DNA of 64,000 bases from Sporisorium sorghi (GCA_023212695.1 JALCCG010000003.1:215820-279819), one strand, 5' to 3'; counted from the first letter of the stretch, positions 25,419-36,086 are shown. Numbers and translations are program-made. Notes: generated from the letters alone by a model not told the origin.

Positions 25419-28400
25419 TTAGGCAATCTCCGCTTCCTCATCCTCAAGTCTAACCGACACCAGCTTCGACACGCCGCCCTCTTCCATCGTTACGCCGTAC
25501 AGTACATCCGCCTCTTCCATCGTTCCCTTGCGGTGTGTGACCACAATAAACTGTGTTTGCTCGGAGAACTCCCGCAAATACTGGGCAAAGCGTACCACGT
25601 TCGCTTCATCAAGCGCCGCTTCGACTTCATCAAGCACACAGAACGGAACCGGCTTCACCTGTAAAATGGCGAACAGCAGCGCCATAGCGGTTAATGCACG
25701 CTCTCCCCCGGACAGCAGCTGCAGGTTTTGCAGCTTCTTGCCGGGAGGCTGGGCAACGATATCAATCCCCGTCTCAAGCAATCGATCCGGATCAATCAGG
25801 ACCAGATCAGCCCGTCCGCCTCCGAACAGCTTCGTAAACACCGTACCGAACTCGCGCCGGATCGCATCAAACGTCAGCTTGAAGCGCTTGGACATTTCAT
25901 CGTCCATTTCTTTAATCACCTGATACAGCGTAGTTTTCGCTTCGACCAAATCCGCCTTCTGCTCGCTCAAGAACAGATACCTCTCATTGACGCGCTGGTA
26001 CTCTTCAATGGCCCCCAGATTCACATCACCAAGAGAAGTTATAGACCGTTTCAGATCACGAACTTCATTCTGCGCTGCCGGAATGTCTTCGGGAATCGGA
26101 TACCGCTGCTTGGCAAGCTCGTAACTCAGCTCATAGTCCTCGCTTAATTTTTTCAATATATTCTCAAGCTCAACATCGAGCCGGTTTACTCCAATTTCGG
26201 TCTGGCGAAGCTGATCGTCCACAGCCCGCAGCTGAGTCCGCTGCTCCTTCGTTTCGCTCTCTTCGAGCTCCAGTTTCCGGCTTAATGCGCTGCGCGCTGC
26301 CCGTTTGAATTCCAGCTGCTGCGTAGCTTCTTCCTTCTTCAGCTTGTACTGATTCAGATCCTCGATCTGCTTCACGCTCTCGCTTTGGTTCTGATTGAGG
26401 TCTGCTTGAACGGAGGCCAGCATCGTGCGGTTCTGCTTCTGTTCCTTCTCATGGTTGTCCACATCCGATTGAAGGCGTTTGAGCTGCTCCTCCAGCGAGA
26501 AGGTTTCCTGATCCAGTTTACCTTCGCGAACCTTAAGATTCGTCAGTTGACTCTGAAGTTCTTCCTTCGCCGATTCGTTTGCTTTACGGGCAAATTCAGC
26601 AGCCTGGATCGCTAGATGTGTCGACTTCTCCTCGTCTTCAAGCTCAGACAATAACTTCTGTGCCCGAACACGGTTTTCCTGAATTTCTTTTGCTTCCTTC
26701 TCGTGGCTGCTCTTCTCCTCACCGGCTAGCTCTGCTTGCTCAAGGACGTGGCGCAGCTCATGATCAAGCTGCTTGCGGTCTCCCGCTGCCTGCTGTTCCT
26801 CGACACGCTTGTCGTCCCCGGCCCTTCGAAGCTCGTCCAGTTTATCCTGAGATTCAACCATTTGATTCCGGACGCTTTCAATGCCCTGCTGGAGCTTCTC
26901 CAGCTGCTTCTCGGTTTCCGAAATTTCCTGATCCAGCTGTTCCAGCTGACGCTTACGGCCCAGCAGACTGTTCGTTTTCTTATGCTGACTGCCGCCTGTC
27001 ATGGAACCGCCGGCATTAACCACGTCCCCTTCGAGGGTGACCACGCGGAAGCGATAGGAGAATCTGGCTGCAATCTTGTTCGCTTGCTCCAAAGTCTCCG
27101 CAATGACAACATTGCCAAGAAGACTTCCGACAATGTTGCTGTATCTTGAGTTGTATTGAACCAGTTCGGAACCGAAGCCCACAAATCCGGCTTCACCTTC
27201 CGCCAGCGTTCGATCCGACGCAGATACATTCCGCGGACGAATGACGTCCAAAGGAAGAAATGTCGCCCGTCCTAACTGACGCTGCTTCAAGAAGGCAATC
27301 GCCTGCCTGGATACGGACTCGTTCTCCATGACGATATGTTGAACGGATGCCCCGAGAGCTGTCTCCATCGCAAGCTCCAGCTTTTCCGGGACGCGAATAA
27401 GCTCTGCTACTGCGCCGTGAACACCTTGAAGCACGGATTTGCGAGAAGCCTTCAATACTTCCTTAACACCCAGCATAAATCCGTCGAAGTCGTCCTGAAG
27501 CTCCTTCATGGTATCGCGGCGCGAAATTTGCGCTTCCCGCTTCTGCTCCCATTTCCGAAGCGCTCCCTGCGTCTCCTCCTGCAGCTTCTGCAGGGATTGA
27601 TAACGCTCGCTCTCACTGATATAACCGCTGCGGAGATCCGCGATCTCTTTGCCGAAACGTTCGATGCTGCGATCTATACTCTCTTTGCGCTTCAGCAAAT
27701 CTTCTTTCAGCGCTTCCCATTTGCCGGACTCCTCTTGTGCCCGGTTCATCCGGCGATCCAGCGCTTCTTGCTGCTGGTCCGCATAGCGAATTTCATTCCG
27801 CGCTTGAGCCATTTGGTTCATCAGCTCCAGCAGGTTCCCTTTCAAGCTCTCTTCCTGCTGCTGGCTGATTCCACCGGTTACGCCAACCAGCTTCGCTTCT
27901 TCGGCCGACAGTTGATCCCGCACCTGGGTTAATTCCTGCTGCAGCTCCTGCAGCTTGTTCTTCATTCTCGCCAGCTCGCCCACGCGCTCACCTAATCGAT
28001 GATCACCGGAGTGCAGACTCTCCTCCAGCTGTTCGCGCGTCCGTTCCAGGTTGCGGCGGCGCTCCTTAAGCACCTCGCCGTAGCCCTCGCTCTTCTCAAA
28101 CAGCTCGCTGAATTGAAGCAGCTGGCTCTGCAGCTCTTCCACTTCCTCTTCGAGCCGGCGAAGAGCCGATCTGTCGCTCTCCAGCTTGGCATCATGGGCG
28201 GACACCACAGTAGACAGGGCAAGCTGCTCTTCCTTCAGCTGCTCCAGCTTCGCATTGGCTTCACTCCATGAGGTATGTATCTGCTCAATTTGATACACAT
28301 ACAGCGAAATTTCCTTGTGTTTCAGCTCCTCGCGGAGTTCCTTATAACGAAGGGCCTTCTCAGACTGTTCTTTGAGCGGCCCGATCTGATCTTCAAGCTC

Positions 28401-28988
28401 TGTAACCAGATCGTGAATACGGAGCAAATTTTGTTCCGTTTCATCCAGCTTGCGCACAGATTCTTTTTTACGTGATTTATATTTAACGATCCCGGATGCT
28501 TCCTCAAAAATTCCCCGGCGATCTTCTGATCGTGTGCTCAGAATTTCCTCAATGCGCCCTTGTCCAATGATAGAATAGGCTTCTTTACCAATCCCGGTAT
28601 CCATGAACAGCTCCGTTATATCCTTCAGCCGGCACGACTGCCTGTTGATGAAATACTCACTGTCACCGCTGCGGTGTACCCGTCTTGTTACGGTCACCTC
28701 ATTAAAATCCAGCGGCAGTACATGATCCTCATTGTCCAGCGTAAGGGAAACTTCACCGAAATTGACCGCTTTACGCGCGTCGCTTCCGGCAAAGATAATG
28801 TCTTCCATCTTGCCACCACGAAGCGATTTGGCGCTTTGTTCGCCAAGTACCCAGCGGATCCCATCCGAAATGTTGCTCTTGCCGCTGCCATTCGGACCAA
28901 CAACGGCTGTAATTCCCCGGACAAATTCCATCTCCGTCTTGTCGGCAAATGATTTAAATCCTGCTAACTCGATCCGTTTCAAAAACAT
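25419..28988 (-). CDS. smc: Chromosome partition protein SMC
   Basis: 1189 aa, close to the 1186 of B. subtilis. Structural maintenance of chromosomes ATPase; with ScpA and ScpB it loads at parS and zips chromosome arms. Walker A GPNGSGKSN (31-39), long coiled coil arms (about 165-500 and 670-1000), a hinge in the middle (VHGAVAELIRVPEKLELAME to ASMTGGS), and the C-terminal head with LLSGGERALTAMALLFAIL and VLDEVEAALDEANV. ATG at 28988 has GAGAGGTG upstream; the frame runs 12 codons further without a better site. Confidence 0.97.
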   Translation of the reverse strand: MFLKRIELAGFKSFADKTEMEFVRGITAVVGPNGSGKSNISDGIRWVLGEQSAKSLRGGKMEDIIFAGSDARKAVNFGEVSLTLDNEDHVLPLDFNEVTVTRRVHRSGDSEYFINRQSCRLKDITELFMDTGIGKEAYSIIGQGRIEEILSTRSEDRRGIFEEASGIVKYKSRKKESVRKLDETEQNLLRIHDLVTELEDQIGPLKEQSEKALRYKELREELKHKEISLYVYQIEQIHTSWSEANAKLEQLKEEQLALSTVVSAHDAKLESDRSALRRLEEEVEELQSQLLQFSELFEKSEGYGEVLKERRRNLERTREQLEESLHSGDHRLGERVGELARMKNKLQELQQELTQVRDQLSAEEAKLVGVTGGISQQQEESLKGNLLELMNQMAQARNEIRYADQQQEALDRRMNRAQEESGKWEALKEDLLKRKESIDRSIERFGKEIADLRSGYISESERYQSLQKLQEETQGALRKWEQKREAQISRRDTMKELQDDFDGFMLGVKEVLKASRKSVLQGVHGAVAELIRVPEKLELAMETALGASVQHIVMENESVSRQAIAFLKQRQLGRATFLPLDVIRPRNVSASDRTLAEGEAGFVGFGSELVQYNSRYSNIVGSLLGNVVIAETLEQANKIAARFSYRFRVVTLEGDVVNAGGSMTGGSQHKKTNSLLGRKRQLEQLDQEISETEKQLEKLQQGIESVRNQMVESQDKLDELRRAGDDKRVEEQQAAGDRKQLDHELRHVLEQAELAGEEKSSHEKEAKEIQENRVRAQKLLSELEDEEKSTHLAIQAAEFARKANESAKEELQSQLTNLKVREGKLDQETFSLEEQLKRLQSDVDNHEKEQKQNRTMLASVQADLNQNQSESVKQIEDLNQYKLKKEEATQQLEFKRAARSALSRKLELEESETKEQRTQLRAVDDQLRQTEIGVNRLDVELENILKKLSEDYELSYELAKQRYPIPEDIPAAQNEVRDLKRSITSLGDVNLGAIEEYQRVNERYLFLSEQKADLVEAKTTLYQVIKEMDDEMSKRFKLTFDAIRREFGTVFTKLFGGGRADLVLIDPDRLLETGIDIVAQPPGKKLQNLQLLSGGERALTAMALLFAILQVKPVPFCVLDEVEAALDEANVVRFAQYLREFSEQTQFIVVTHRKGTMEEADVLYGVTMEEGGVSKLVSVRLEDEEAEIA

Positions 28989-29107
28989 ATTCGACCAATC
29001 ACCTCTCCTGCTATTGTACCACAAGTAGAATCGGCTTCACCGCCGTCTTTGGACGAGGTCCACTAACGTCATAAACAACTGTCCCCAAGGCAAATGCCAG
29101 ACAACGA

Positions 29108-29162
29108 AAAGAGCAAAAAACAGTCATCCTATCCGGTTCCGCTTGACTGCTCTTTGCTCTTT
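29108..29162 (-). terminator. Imperfect hairpin between rnc and smc
   Basis: Outer pairs AAAGAGCA / TGCTCTTT and inner CAGTC / GACTG around a large loop. It lies in the 198-bp gap between rnc and smc. The T tract on the minus strand (TTTTTT) is inside the structure, so termination is uncertain. Confidence 0.35.
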
Positions 29163-29186
29163 GTTTGTCATCACATCAGCGAAGCT

Positions 29187-29888
29187 TTAGGCATCCGCGC
29201 GTTTCAGCTGCTTTAAGGCTACTGCCGCTGCTTGCTGCTCGGCTTCTTTCTTGGATCTGCCGCTTCCGCGTCCAAGACATTCGCTTCCCATGTATACCTC
29301 CGAGACAAACTCCCGCTCATGTGCCGGTCCTCGCTCTTCTACGATACGATATTCCAGTGCGCCCATGCCGTGATGCTGGGTCAGTTCCTGAAGCTCGGTC
29401 TTATAGTCGCTCATCTGCGGACGACCATTGACGGTCACCGAGGGAAAAACATGGTCGCTCAAAAACCGGCGAACCGCTTCCAATCCCTGATCCAGATAAA
29501 GCGCCCCCACAAATGATTCAAATACATCGGCAAGAAGAGCAGGGCGGGTTCGACCGCCCGTCATTTCCTCTCCTTTGCCTAACAGAACGTAACGACCAAA
29601 GTCCAGACCTACAGCGAATTGTACCAGCGAAGGCTCGCATACGATTGCGGCCCGCAGCTTGGTTAATTCGCCTTCCGGACGGTCCGGAAAAAGGTTGTAT
29701 AGGAATTCGCTGACCGTCAGTTCCAGAACGGCATCCCCTAGAAATTCAAGACGCTCATTGTCCTGGTTCTGACTGAAGCGATGTTCGTTAACATAAGATG
29801 CGTGGGTAAAGGCCTGCTTCAGCAGCATTGCATTGCGAAACTGGATTTGAAGTTTATGCTGTAACTGCTTCAGATCTCCACTCAACAC
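29187..29888 (-). CDS. rnc: Ribonuclease III
   Basis: 233 aa. Double-strand RNA endonuclease for rRNA and scRNA maturation. Catalytic signature [20 protein letters not shown] (about 43-62), the second metal-binding Asp/Glu in [17 protein letters not shown], and a C-terminal double-strand RNA-binding domain ([14 protein letters not shown] to [15 protein letters not shown]). It starts 9 bp after fabF, in the usual acpP/fabF-rnc-smc-ftsY order. Confidence 0.97.
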   Translation of the reverse strand: MLSGDLKQLQHKLQIQFRNAMLLKQAFTHASYVNEHRFSQNQDNERLEFLGDAVLELTVSEFLYNLFPDRPEGELTKLRAAIVCEPSLVQFAVGLDFGRYVLLGKGEEMTGGRTRPALLADVFESFVGALYLDQGLEAVRRFLSDHVFPSVTVNGRPQMSDYKTELQELTQHHGMGALEYRIVEERGPAHEREFVSEVYMGSECLGRGSGRSKKEAEQQAAAVALKQLKRADA

Positions 29889-29897
29889 ACTGTCCCC

Positions 29898-31136
29898 TTA
29901 CTCGGCGTATTTTTTCAGGATAATCGTAGCATTATGCCCGCCAAATCCGAACGAATTGGACATGACGACATTCAAATCGGCTTTACGCGGGTGATTAGGA
30001 ACGTAATCAAGATCACATTCCGGATCCTGATCCTCCAGATTAATTGTTGGTGCAATCATTTGGTTCTTCAAGCTCAGCCCGCAGATAACGGCCTCAACGC
30101 CGCCAGCTGCTCCAAGCAAGTGACCTGTCATCGACTTGGTTGAGCTTACGGCAACTTTGTAAGCATGGTCACCCAGTGCCATCTTAACCGCCTTCGTCTC
30201 CGAACGGTCACCGACCGGTGTTGAAGTTCCGTGGGCATTAATGTAATCCACTTTCTCGGGCTCAATGCCCGCATCGCGAATGGCCATCTTCATGCAGCGT
30301 GCTGCTCCGTCCGGATCCGGCTCGGTAATATGATGAGCATCGGCACTTAAACCATAACCGATCACCTCGGCATAGATTTTAGCTCCACGCTTTGTTGCAT
30401 GCTCTAGAGATTCGATCACGAGCACGCCCGCACCTTCACCCATAACAAAACCGTCACGGCCGGTATCGAATGGCCGGCTGGCCTTCTCCGGTTCGTCATT
30501 GCGGGTTGACATCGCACGCATAGCGCAGAAACCAGCCATCCCTGTCGGACGAATCGTTGCCTCCGCTCCGCCGCAGATCATCACATCTGCATCACCGCGC
30601 TGGATCAGACGGTATGAATCACCAATGGAATGCGTTCCGGTAGCGCAAGCCGTAACCTGCGTTGTGTTCGGACCCTTGGCTCCGAGATTGATCGACATTT
30701 GGCCGGAAGCCATATTCGCGATCATCATCGGAATAAAGAATGGGCTTACACGTTTCGGGCCCTTCTCCAGCAGGATGTTATGTTGATCCTCCCAGGTTCC
30801 CAAACCGCCGATACCCGATCCAATCGATACGCCAACCCGTTCAGCGTCGGCATTCACTCCAATTTCAAGACCGCTGTCCTCAAGCGCCTTCGAACCGGCT
30901 GCAACAGCAAGCTGCACGAAACGGTCCATTCTGCGCGCTTCCTTGCGATCCATATAATCTTCCGGGTTAAACTCTTTCATGGAAGCTGCGATCTGGGTTG
31001 TGTATTCGCTGACATCAAATGCTTCGATGCGGGATACACCAGACCTGCCTTCCATCAAACTATTCCAGAATGTATCAAGATCTTGACCGATCGAGGTCAT
31101 GACTCCCATTCCTGTTACAACGACTCTTTGTTTCAA
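29898..31136 (-). CDS. fabF: 3-oxoacyl-[acyl-carrier-protein] synthase II
   Basis: 412 aa. Elongating condensing enzyme of type II fatty-acid synthesis. Catalytic triad Cys in [13 protein letters not shown], His in [11 protein letters not shown], His in [14 protein letters not shown]. The N-terminus [16 protein letters not shown] is typical. In B. subtilis fabF lies with fabHA elsewhere; here both fabH and fabF are inside the plsX-fab cluster. The 163-bp gap from acpP carries a hairpin. Confidence 0.97.
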   Translation of the reverse strand: MKQRVVVTGMGVMTSIGQDLDTFWNSLMEGRSGVSRIEAFDVSEYTTQIAASMKEFNPEDYMDRKEARRMDRFVQLAVAAGSKALEDSGLEIGVNADAERVGVSIGSGIGGLGTWEDQHNILLEKGPKRVSPFFIPMMIANMASGQMSINLGAKGPNTTQVTACATGTHSIGDSYRLIQRGDADVMICGGAEATIRPTGMAGFCAMRAMSTRNDEPEKASRPFDTGRDGFVMGEGAGVLVIESLEHATKRGAKIYAEVIGYGLSADAHHITEPDPDGAARCMKMAIRDAGIEPEKVDYINAHGTSTPVGDRSETKAVKMALGDHAYKVAVSSTKSMTGHLLGAAGGVEAVICGLSLKNQMIAPTINLEDQDPECDLDYVPNHPRKADLNVVMSNSFGFGGHNATIILKKYAE

Positions 31137-31258
31137 ACAAACTCACCTCTATATGGACTGCCTGTCCAGCCATGAAGTCCGAACTTCCGGCTCCAAGCTG
31201 AACAAAGGCAGTAATAATCTATCACTTGTTGCCACTGAAGCTAGGATTAAATGTGGAG

Positions 31259-31287
31259 AAGTCCCGCCTTGCTAAAGAACGGGACTT
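31259..31287 (-). terminator. Hairpin between acpP and fabF
   Basis: 8-bp stem AAGTCCCG / CGGGACTT, loop of 13 nt, without a T tract on the minus strand. It could be a partial terminator or RNA-stability element that lets acpP be made in excess over fabF. Confidence 0.4.
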
Positions 31288-31299
31288 AACTGTAATGAC

Positions 31300-31533
31300 T
31301 TAGGTATGAGATTGTATGTAATTTACAACTTCACCTACGGTCGTAATTTTCTCCGCATCTTCATCAGAGATCTCCATATCAAACTCATCTTCCAACTCCA
31401 TCACCAATTCAACTACATCGAGAGAATCAGCTCCAAGGTCGTCTTTGAAAGATGCTTCTAATGTTACGTCGGCTTCGTCAACACCCAGGCGGTCGATAAC
31501 GATGCGTTTCACGCGTTCCAATACATCGGACAT
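31300..31533 (-). CDS. acpP: Acyl carrier protein
   Basis: 77 aa, highly acidic. The phosphopantetheine is attached to Ser37 in [20 protein letters not shown] at 31533 is chosen since AGGAGG lies 8-9 nt upstream; the GTG three codons earlier overlaps that site. It carries growing acyl chains for all fab enzymes coded around it. Confidence 0.97.
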   Translation of the reverse strand: MSDVLERVKRIVIDRLGVDEADVTLEASFKDDLGADSLDVVELVMELEDEFDMEISDEDAEKITTVGEVVNYIQSHT

Positions 31534-31642
31534 CCGGCTCACCTCCTCTTGGTAATTATACGAGATATGACTTCAAATTGCCATAGAAGGCATTTGAAAA
31601 CGATTTAATGTCCAGCGGCCAGCGCCAGATCATGGGCGGCAT

Positions 31643-32392
31643 CTACATATACATACCGCCATCCACATGCAGCACCTGTCCAGTCATATAGGATGCGCTG
31701 GAAGATGCTAGAAAGGCAACCACCCCGGCAATCTCTTCTGGCTGACCGAGACGGGCGAGCGGAATACCGCCGAGCAGACCTTCCCGCATGTCCTCGGAAA
31801 GTTCCCGGGTCATATCGGTATCGATAAAACCGGGAGCCACGGCGTTTACCGTAATTCCGCGGGAAGCCAGCTCCCGTGCGGCGGATTTGGTCAGGCCGAT
31901 GACACCGGCTTTGGCCGCAACATAGTTGGCCTGCCCCGGATTGCCAAGGGCCCCGACAACAGAAGATATATTGATAATCCGTCCATAACGCTGTTTCATC
32001 ATAGGGCGTGTCACCGCTTTAAGACAGTTGAATACCCCTTTAAGATTCGTTTCGATCACCTGATCGAACTCTTCTTCCTTCATACGCATGATTAAATTAT
32101 CTCTAGTAATCCCTGCGTTATTCACCAGGATATCAATTCGACCAAAAGTCTCCATTACCTGCTTTACCATGGCTTCGGCTTCTTCGGTTCGTCCAACATT
32201 GGATTTTATCGCGATTGCCGATACGCCCTTTGCGCGAATTGCTTCCACAACCTCGGCTGCGGCAGCTTCGCTCCCTGCATAGTTGACCGCTACGTTAGCG
32301 CCCAGATCAGCAAGTCCGAGAGCAATGCTCCGGCCAATGCCGCGGGAAGCACCCGTAACAAGCGCAGTCTGTCCTTTTAGAGCTTCACTCAT
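31643..32392 (-). CDS. fabG: 3-oxoacyl-[acyl-carrier-protein] reductase
   Basis: 249 aa, short-chain dehydrogenase using NADPH. Cofactor motif TGASRGIG near 14-21, NNAG near 89, catalytic Ser in [11 protein letters not shown], Tyr-x-x-x-Lys in YVAAKAG, and C-terminal [12 protein letters not shown]. Lies between fabD and acpP. Confidence 0.97.
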   Translation of the reverse strand: MSEALKGQTALVTGASRGIGRSIALGLADLGANVAVNYAGSEAAAAEVVEAIRAKGVSAIAIKSNVGRTEEAEAMVKQVMETFGRIDILVNNAGITRDNLIMRMKEEEFDQVIETNLKGVFNCLKAVTRPMMKQRYGRIINISSVVGALGNPGQANYVAAKAGVIGLTKSAARELASRGITVNAVAPGFIDTDMTRELSEDMREGLLGGIPLARLGQPEEIAGVVAFLASSSASYMTGQVLHVDGGMYM

Positions 32393-32439
32393 ACCTGTTC
32401 CTCCTTTCTAGAGTGATCCGACATGGATCAGCAGTTATT

Positions 32440-33372
32440 TTATACGACAGTCTCCAAGCTGTTGACGCTGTCCAGGCTATTCACGTTAATGACTTTAACC
32501 GATTTGTCAATCTTTTTAATTAAACCGCTAAGTACGCTGCCGGGACCAATCTCGACAAAGGTATCCACACCCTGACTGATCATCCATTCCACACTGTCTT
32601 GCCACAGCACAGGGGAATATACCTGTTCCACCAGCAAACCGCGGATTGCAGCGGCATCGTCCACCGGGCGTGCCGTTACATTGGCAACCACCGGCACGGA
32701 AGGTGTATGGAAGGAGGCATGCTCCAGCTTATCTGCAAGCCGGTTTGCCGCTTCCTTCATCAAGGAAGAGTGGAAAGGCCCGCTGACTTCCAGCGGTATT
32801 GCACGCTTGCCGCCCGCTTCCTTAACTCTTTCTGCAGCAGCTGCAACGCCCTGGGCTGAGCCCGAAATGACAATCTGACCCGGACAGTTCATGTTGGCTA
32901 ACTCCACGACGTACCCCTCTGCTGTAATGCCACTGCACAGCGTGGTCAAAGCGTCCCGGTCTGCACCAAGCACAGCAGCCATAGCTCCCTGGCCTCCTGG
33001 AACCGCTGCTTCCATGTATTCCCCGCGGGCTCTTACGATGGATACCGCTTCTTCAAACGACAGCACGCCTGCGCATACAAGCGCACTGTACTCGCCCAGG
33101 GAATGGCCTGCAACGTAATCCGGCTCGATTCCCTTACCGCGAATGGCTTCCAGATAGGCCAGGCTTGTTGCCAACAGAGCAGGCTGCGTATTTACTGTTT
33201 GTTTAAGTTCTGCATCAGGACCATTAAAAATAATGGAGCTCAGCGAGAATCCAAGTTTATCATCCGCTGTTTGAAACATATCCTGCACGGAGGGAAGCGC
33301 GTCATATGCATCCTTCCCCATTCCGACGGACTGAGCGCCCTGACCAGGAAATATAAATGCTGTTTTACCCAA
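32440..33372 (-). CDS. fabD: Malonyl-CoA-ACP transacylase
   Basis: 310 aa. Moves malonyl from CoA to ACP. FIFPGQGAQSVGMGKD at the N-terminus, nucleophile Ser in GHSLGEYSALVCAG, conserved Arg in VRARGEYM, His in GPFHSSLM. One of the fapR regulon genes in Bacillus. Confidence 0.97.
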   Translation of the reverse strand: MGKTAFIFPGQGAQSVGMGKDAYDALPSVQDMFQTADDKLGFSLSSIIFNGPDAELKQTVNTQPALLATSLAYLEAIRGKGIEPDYVAGHSLGEYSALVCAGVLSFEEAVSIVRARGEYMEAAVPGGQGAMAAVLGADRDALTTLCSGITAEGYVVELANMNCPGQIVISGSAQGVAAAAERVKEAGGKRAIPLEVSGPFHSSLMKEAANRLADKLEHASFHTPSVPVVANVTARPVDDAAAIRGLLVEQVYSPVLWQDSVEWMISQGVDTFVEIGPGSVLSGLIKKIDKSVKVINVNSLDSVNSLETVV

Positions 33373-33421
33373 AATCGTTGGCTCCCTTCTATCTCTATCA
33401 AAAGGATCTAAATAAATGCTG

Positions 33422-34423
33422 TTACCAGATGAGTACCGAGGATCCCCAGGTTAAGCCACCGCCAAAACCAACCATTAATACCTTGTCCCCTTCTTTCAAG
33501 CGGCCGGACTCCTGCGCCTCGACAAGAGCTAACGGCACGGAAGCAGCCGATGTGTTGGCGTATTTATCAACATTGATAACAACCTTCTCCTCCGGAAGCT
33601 CCAGACGCTCCATAGCCGACTTGATAATCCGGATGTTCGCTTGATGAGGGACAAATAAATCAATATCCTTTTTGTCGATGCCTGCTTTGGACAACACGGC
33701 TTCCGTCGCAGAACCCATAACTCGTACCGCAAATTTAAACACTTCGCGGCCATTCATATAAATATAATGTTTATTCGTATTGATCGTTTCGGCAGAAGCC
33801 GGCAATCTGGAACCGCCTGCCTCGATATACAAGTGGGCTCCGCCCGCGCCTTCCGCGCCCAGATCGAACGCTTGGAATCCCCTGCCCTCCGGCACTTCAC
33901 CGACAATCGCAGCTCCGGCACCGTCACCAAACAGGACGCATGTGTTCCGGTCGGTATAGTCCGTGATGCGGGACAAGCAGTCCACACCGATAACAAGAGC
34001 ATTGTTGTACATGCCCGTCTTCACAAAATTCGTGGCTGTAGCAAGGCCATATACAAACCCCGAGCAAGCTGCCGACAGGTCAAATGCCGCCGCTTTCTTG
34101 GCTCCCAATCGATCCTGAAGCAGACATGCTGTGGACGGAAAGAACATATCCGGCGTAATGGTTGCCACAATGATCAATTCCAGATCCTCAGCCTGCATTC
34201 CAGCGGATTTGAGCGCATTTACCGCTGCATGATAAGCCAAATCCGAGGTCGCTTCATTCGGTGCGGCAATATGCCGCTCACGGATGCCCGTCATCGAGAC
34301 AATCCATTCATCGCTAGTATCTACCATTTTCTCCAAATCACGATTCGACAGTATCTTCTCGGGCACATATTTGCCTGTTCCAATAATACCGACCGGACGC
34401 AAATTGTTCATGTCCTCACTCAC
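33422..34423 (-). CDS. fabH: 3-oxoacyl-[acyl-carrier-protein] synthase III
   Basis: 333 aa. Starts fatty-acid chains from acyl-CoA and malonyl-ACP. Active-site Cys in LSAACSGFVYGLATA, His in LFVPHQANIRI, Asn in VDKYANTSAAS. GTG at 34423 overlaps the plsX stop (GTGA, 4 nt), which suggests translational coupling; ATG at 34411, four codons in, is an alternative. In branched-chain producers such as Paenibacillus FabH prefers branched primers (known of the family). Confidence 0.96.
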   Translation of the reverse strand: MSEDMNNLRPVGIIGTGKYVPEKILSNRDLEKMVDTSDEWIVSMTGIRERHIAAPNEATSDLAYHAAVNALKSAGMQAEDLELIIVATITPDMFFPSTACLLQDRLGAKKAAAFDLSAACSGFVYGLATATNFVKTGMYNNALVIGVDCLSRITDYTDRNTCVLFGDGAGAAIVGEVPEGRGFQAFDLGAEGAGGAHLYIEAGGSRLPASAETINTNKHYIYMNGREVFKFAVRVMGSATEAVLSKAGIDKKDIDLFVPHQANIRIIKSAMERLELPEEKVVINVDKYANTSAASVPLALVEAQESGRLKEGDKVLMVGFGGGLTWGSSVLIW

Positions 34424-35406
34424 TTCCCGCTGATTTCATTCGAAATACTCTCTACCAACCGATTCTGAAGCGCCGTCCGCGCCTGGCGAATCCCATTCTT
34501 GATGGCATTCGCATCCGATGAACCATGGCTCTTAACAACCAAGCCGCTGAGACCGAGGAGAGGCGCTCCGCCATGCTCCTTATAATCCAGCGTGGACTTC
34601 AGGCTGCGTAATTCCGGCATCATCAAGGCAGCAGCCATCTTGGTCTTAAGCGACTTGCTGAACTGTTCTTTCAACAGTGAAAAAAGGGCACCGGCTGTTC
34701 CTTCAATCGATTTCAATAGAATGTTGCCTGAAAATCCATCACACACAAGCACATCGCAAACCCCATTCATCACATCACGCGACTCCACATTGCCAACAAA
34801 ATGAATCGGCAGCTCCTCCAGTAATGGATATGCATGCTTGGTCAATTCATTGCCTTTGCCCGGCTCGGTGCCGACATTTAACAGCCCGACCCGCGGTTTG
34901 GCGATACCATGCACCTTCTCGCGATACAGACTGCCCATTAAGGCATACTGCTGCAAATGCTCCGGCTTCGAGTCCATATTTGCACCCAGATCCAGGGCAA
35001 GCATCCCTTTGCCGTCAAGCGTAGGAATCATAGGCGCAAGCGCAGGGCGTTCTATGCCTTTCATCCTCCCCACAACGAGGAGCCCGGTTGTCATCAGGGC
35101 TCCTGTGTTGCCTGCCGAGATCATGGCATCCGCTTCGCCTTCGCGAATCATTCGCCCCGCCACAACCATCGAAGCATCTTTCTTCCGGCGGACGGCCTTC
35201 ACCGGCTCATCCTCCGCTTCAATGACCTCGCCTGCATGAACAACCTTCAGATTAGCTGGCCTGTCCTTAAGGAAAGCTCCCATCTGCGCCTCATCCCCAA
35301 CGAGGATGATCTCTGTATCCTTCCATTCCTGTGCGGCAATCAGCGCGCCCTCAACATTGCTCTTGGGGGCGTTGTCACCGCCCATCGCATCAACCACAAT
35401 TCTCAT
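34420..35406 (-). CDS. plsX: Phosphate acyltransferase PlsX
   Basis: 328 aa. Makes acyl-phosphate from acyl-ACP for PlsY, the first step of phosphatidic acid synthesis. MRIVVDAMGGDNAPKSNVEG is the N-terminal signature; SAGNTGALM and GFSGNILLKSIEG follow. ATG at 35406 has GGGAGG 10 nt upstream; the TTG two codons earlier is closer than normal. It lies between fapR and fabH, as in Bacillus, where plsX is in the FapR regulon. Confidence 0.96.
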   Translation of the reverse strand: MRIVVDAMGGDNAPKSNVEGALIAAQEWKDTEIILVGDEAQMGAFLKDRPANLKVVHAGEVIEAEDEPVKAVRRKKDASMVVAGRMIREGEADAMISAGNTGALMTTGLLVVGRMKGIERPALAPMIPTLDGKGMLALDLGANMDSKPEHLQQYALMGSLYREKVHGIAKPRVGLLNVGTEPGKGNELTKHAYPLLEELPIHFVGNVESRDVMNGVCDVLVCDGFSGNILLKSIEGTAGALFSLLKEQFSKSLKTKMAAALMMPELRSLKSTLDYKEHGGAPLLGLSGLVVKSHGSSDANAIKNGIRQARTALQNRLVESISNEISGK

Positions 35407-35431
35407 GGCCAAAGTTCCTCCCTTACTTATG

Positions 35432-36043
35432 TCATTCTCCTGTAGATCGGTAAATTACGAAATTCCCCTGAAACACCATTTCATCAGCGACATAAGTAAA
35501 CACTTCCACCTTGGCCTTTCCCTTCTGGCCGGCAATGGACCTAACGTAGGCTTTGGCAATGCATTTCTCCCCGAGGCGCACTTGTCTCAGGAACCGTATA
35601 TCCGCTGAAGAGGTCAATGCGATTTCGTCATTGATAACGGCAATTGCAAGTGAATTGGCTTGTGCGAACACGTAATGTCCACGGGCAATCCGCGTTTTGC
35701 TAAATACGTGGTCCTCACGGATTTCAAATATCGATATTCCGCTCTTGTCCAATTGCAAGTCAACAACGTCCCCGATCACTTCTTCAAGCGACAGGGAACG
35801 AACCTGGTCATAGGAATGCTCCGCCATTTGCTTCATCCGCTCACGAAGCTCCGGTATGCCCAGTTCCATGCGGTCAAGGCGAATCGTCTGAATGCTAACT
35901 TTAAGCTGGCGAGTCAACTCGCGGTCTGTAACAAAGGGATTCTCGTCGATCAGCTGAATCAGCCGCTGGTGACGGTCTTTCTTGGATAAACGATCGATGA
36001 CGAAACAACTCCTTCTGCCGCTATTAAAGCCGCCATACTTCAA
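35432..36043 (-). CDS. fapR: Transcription factor FapR (fatty acid and phospholipid regulator)
   Basis: Up to 203 aa. N-terminal DeoR-type HTH (VTDRELTRQLKVSIQTIRLD), linker helix, and a hot-dog domain that binds malonyl-CoA (SKTRIARGHYVFAQANSLAI, then NDEIALTSSADIRFLRQV). Malonyl-CoA releases it from operators ahead of fab genes. The start is unclear: a TTG at 36043 has no ribosome binding site, while a good AAGGAG at 36014-36009 is followed in frame only by non-standard codons (ATC 10 nt downstream). A 17-bp FapR operator lies 27 bp upstream of 36043, so it controls itself and the operon. Confidence 0.93.
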   Translation of the reverse strand: MKYGGFNSGRRSCFVIDRLSKKDRHQRLIQLIDENPFVTDRELTRQLKVSIQTIRLDRMELGIPELRERMKQMAEHSYDQVRSLSLEEVIGDVVDLQLDKSGISIFEIREDHVFSKTRIARGHYVFAQANSLAIAVINDEIALTSSADIRFLRQVRLGEKCIAKAYVRSIAGQKGKAKVEVFTYVADEMVFQGNFVIYRSTGE

Positions 36044-36069
36044 TCATATATGTAAATTAGTCGCAAATA

Positions 36070-36086
36070 TTAGAACCTGGTACTAA
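36070..36086. promoter_or_regulatory. FapR operator
   Basis: TTAGAACCTGGTACTAA: a 17-bp inverted repeat (TTAGAACC / GGTACTAA, one mismatch) that fits the known FapR box TTAGTACCTNNTACTAA in length and half-sites. It lies just upstream of fapR-plsX-fabH-fabD-fabG. Confidence 0.8.
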
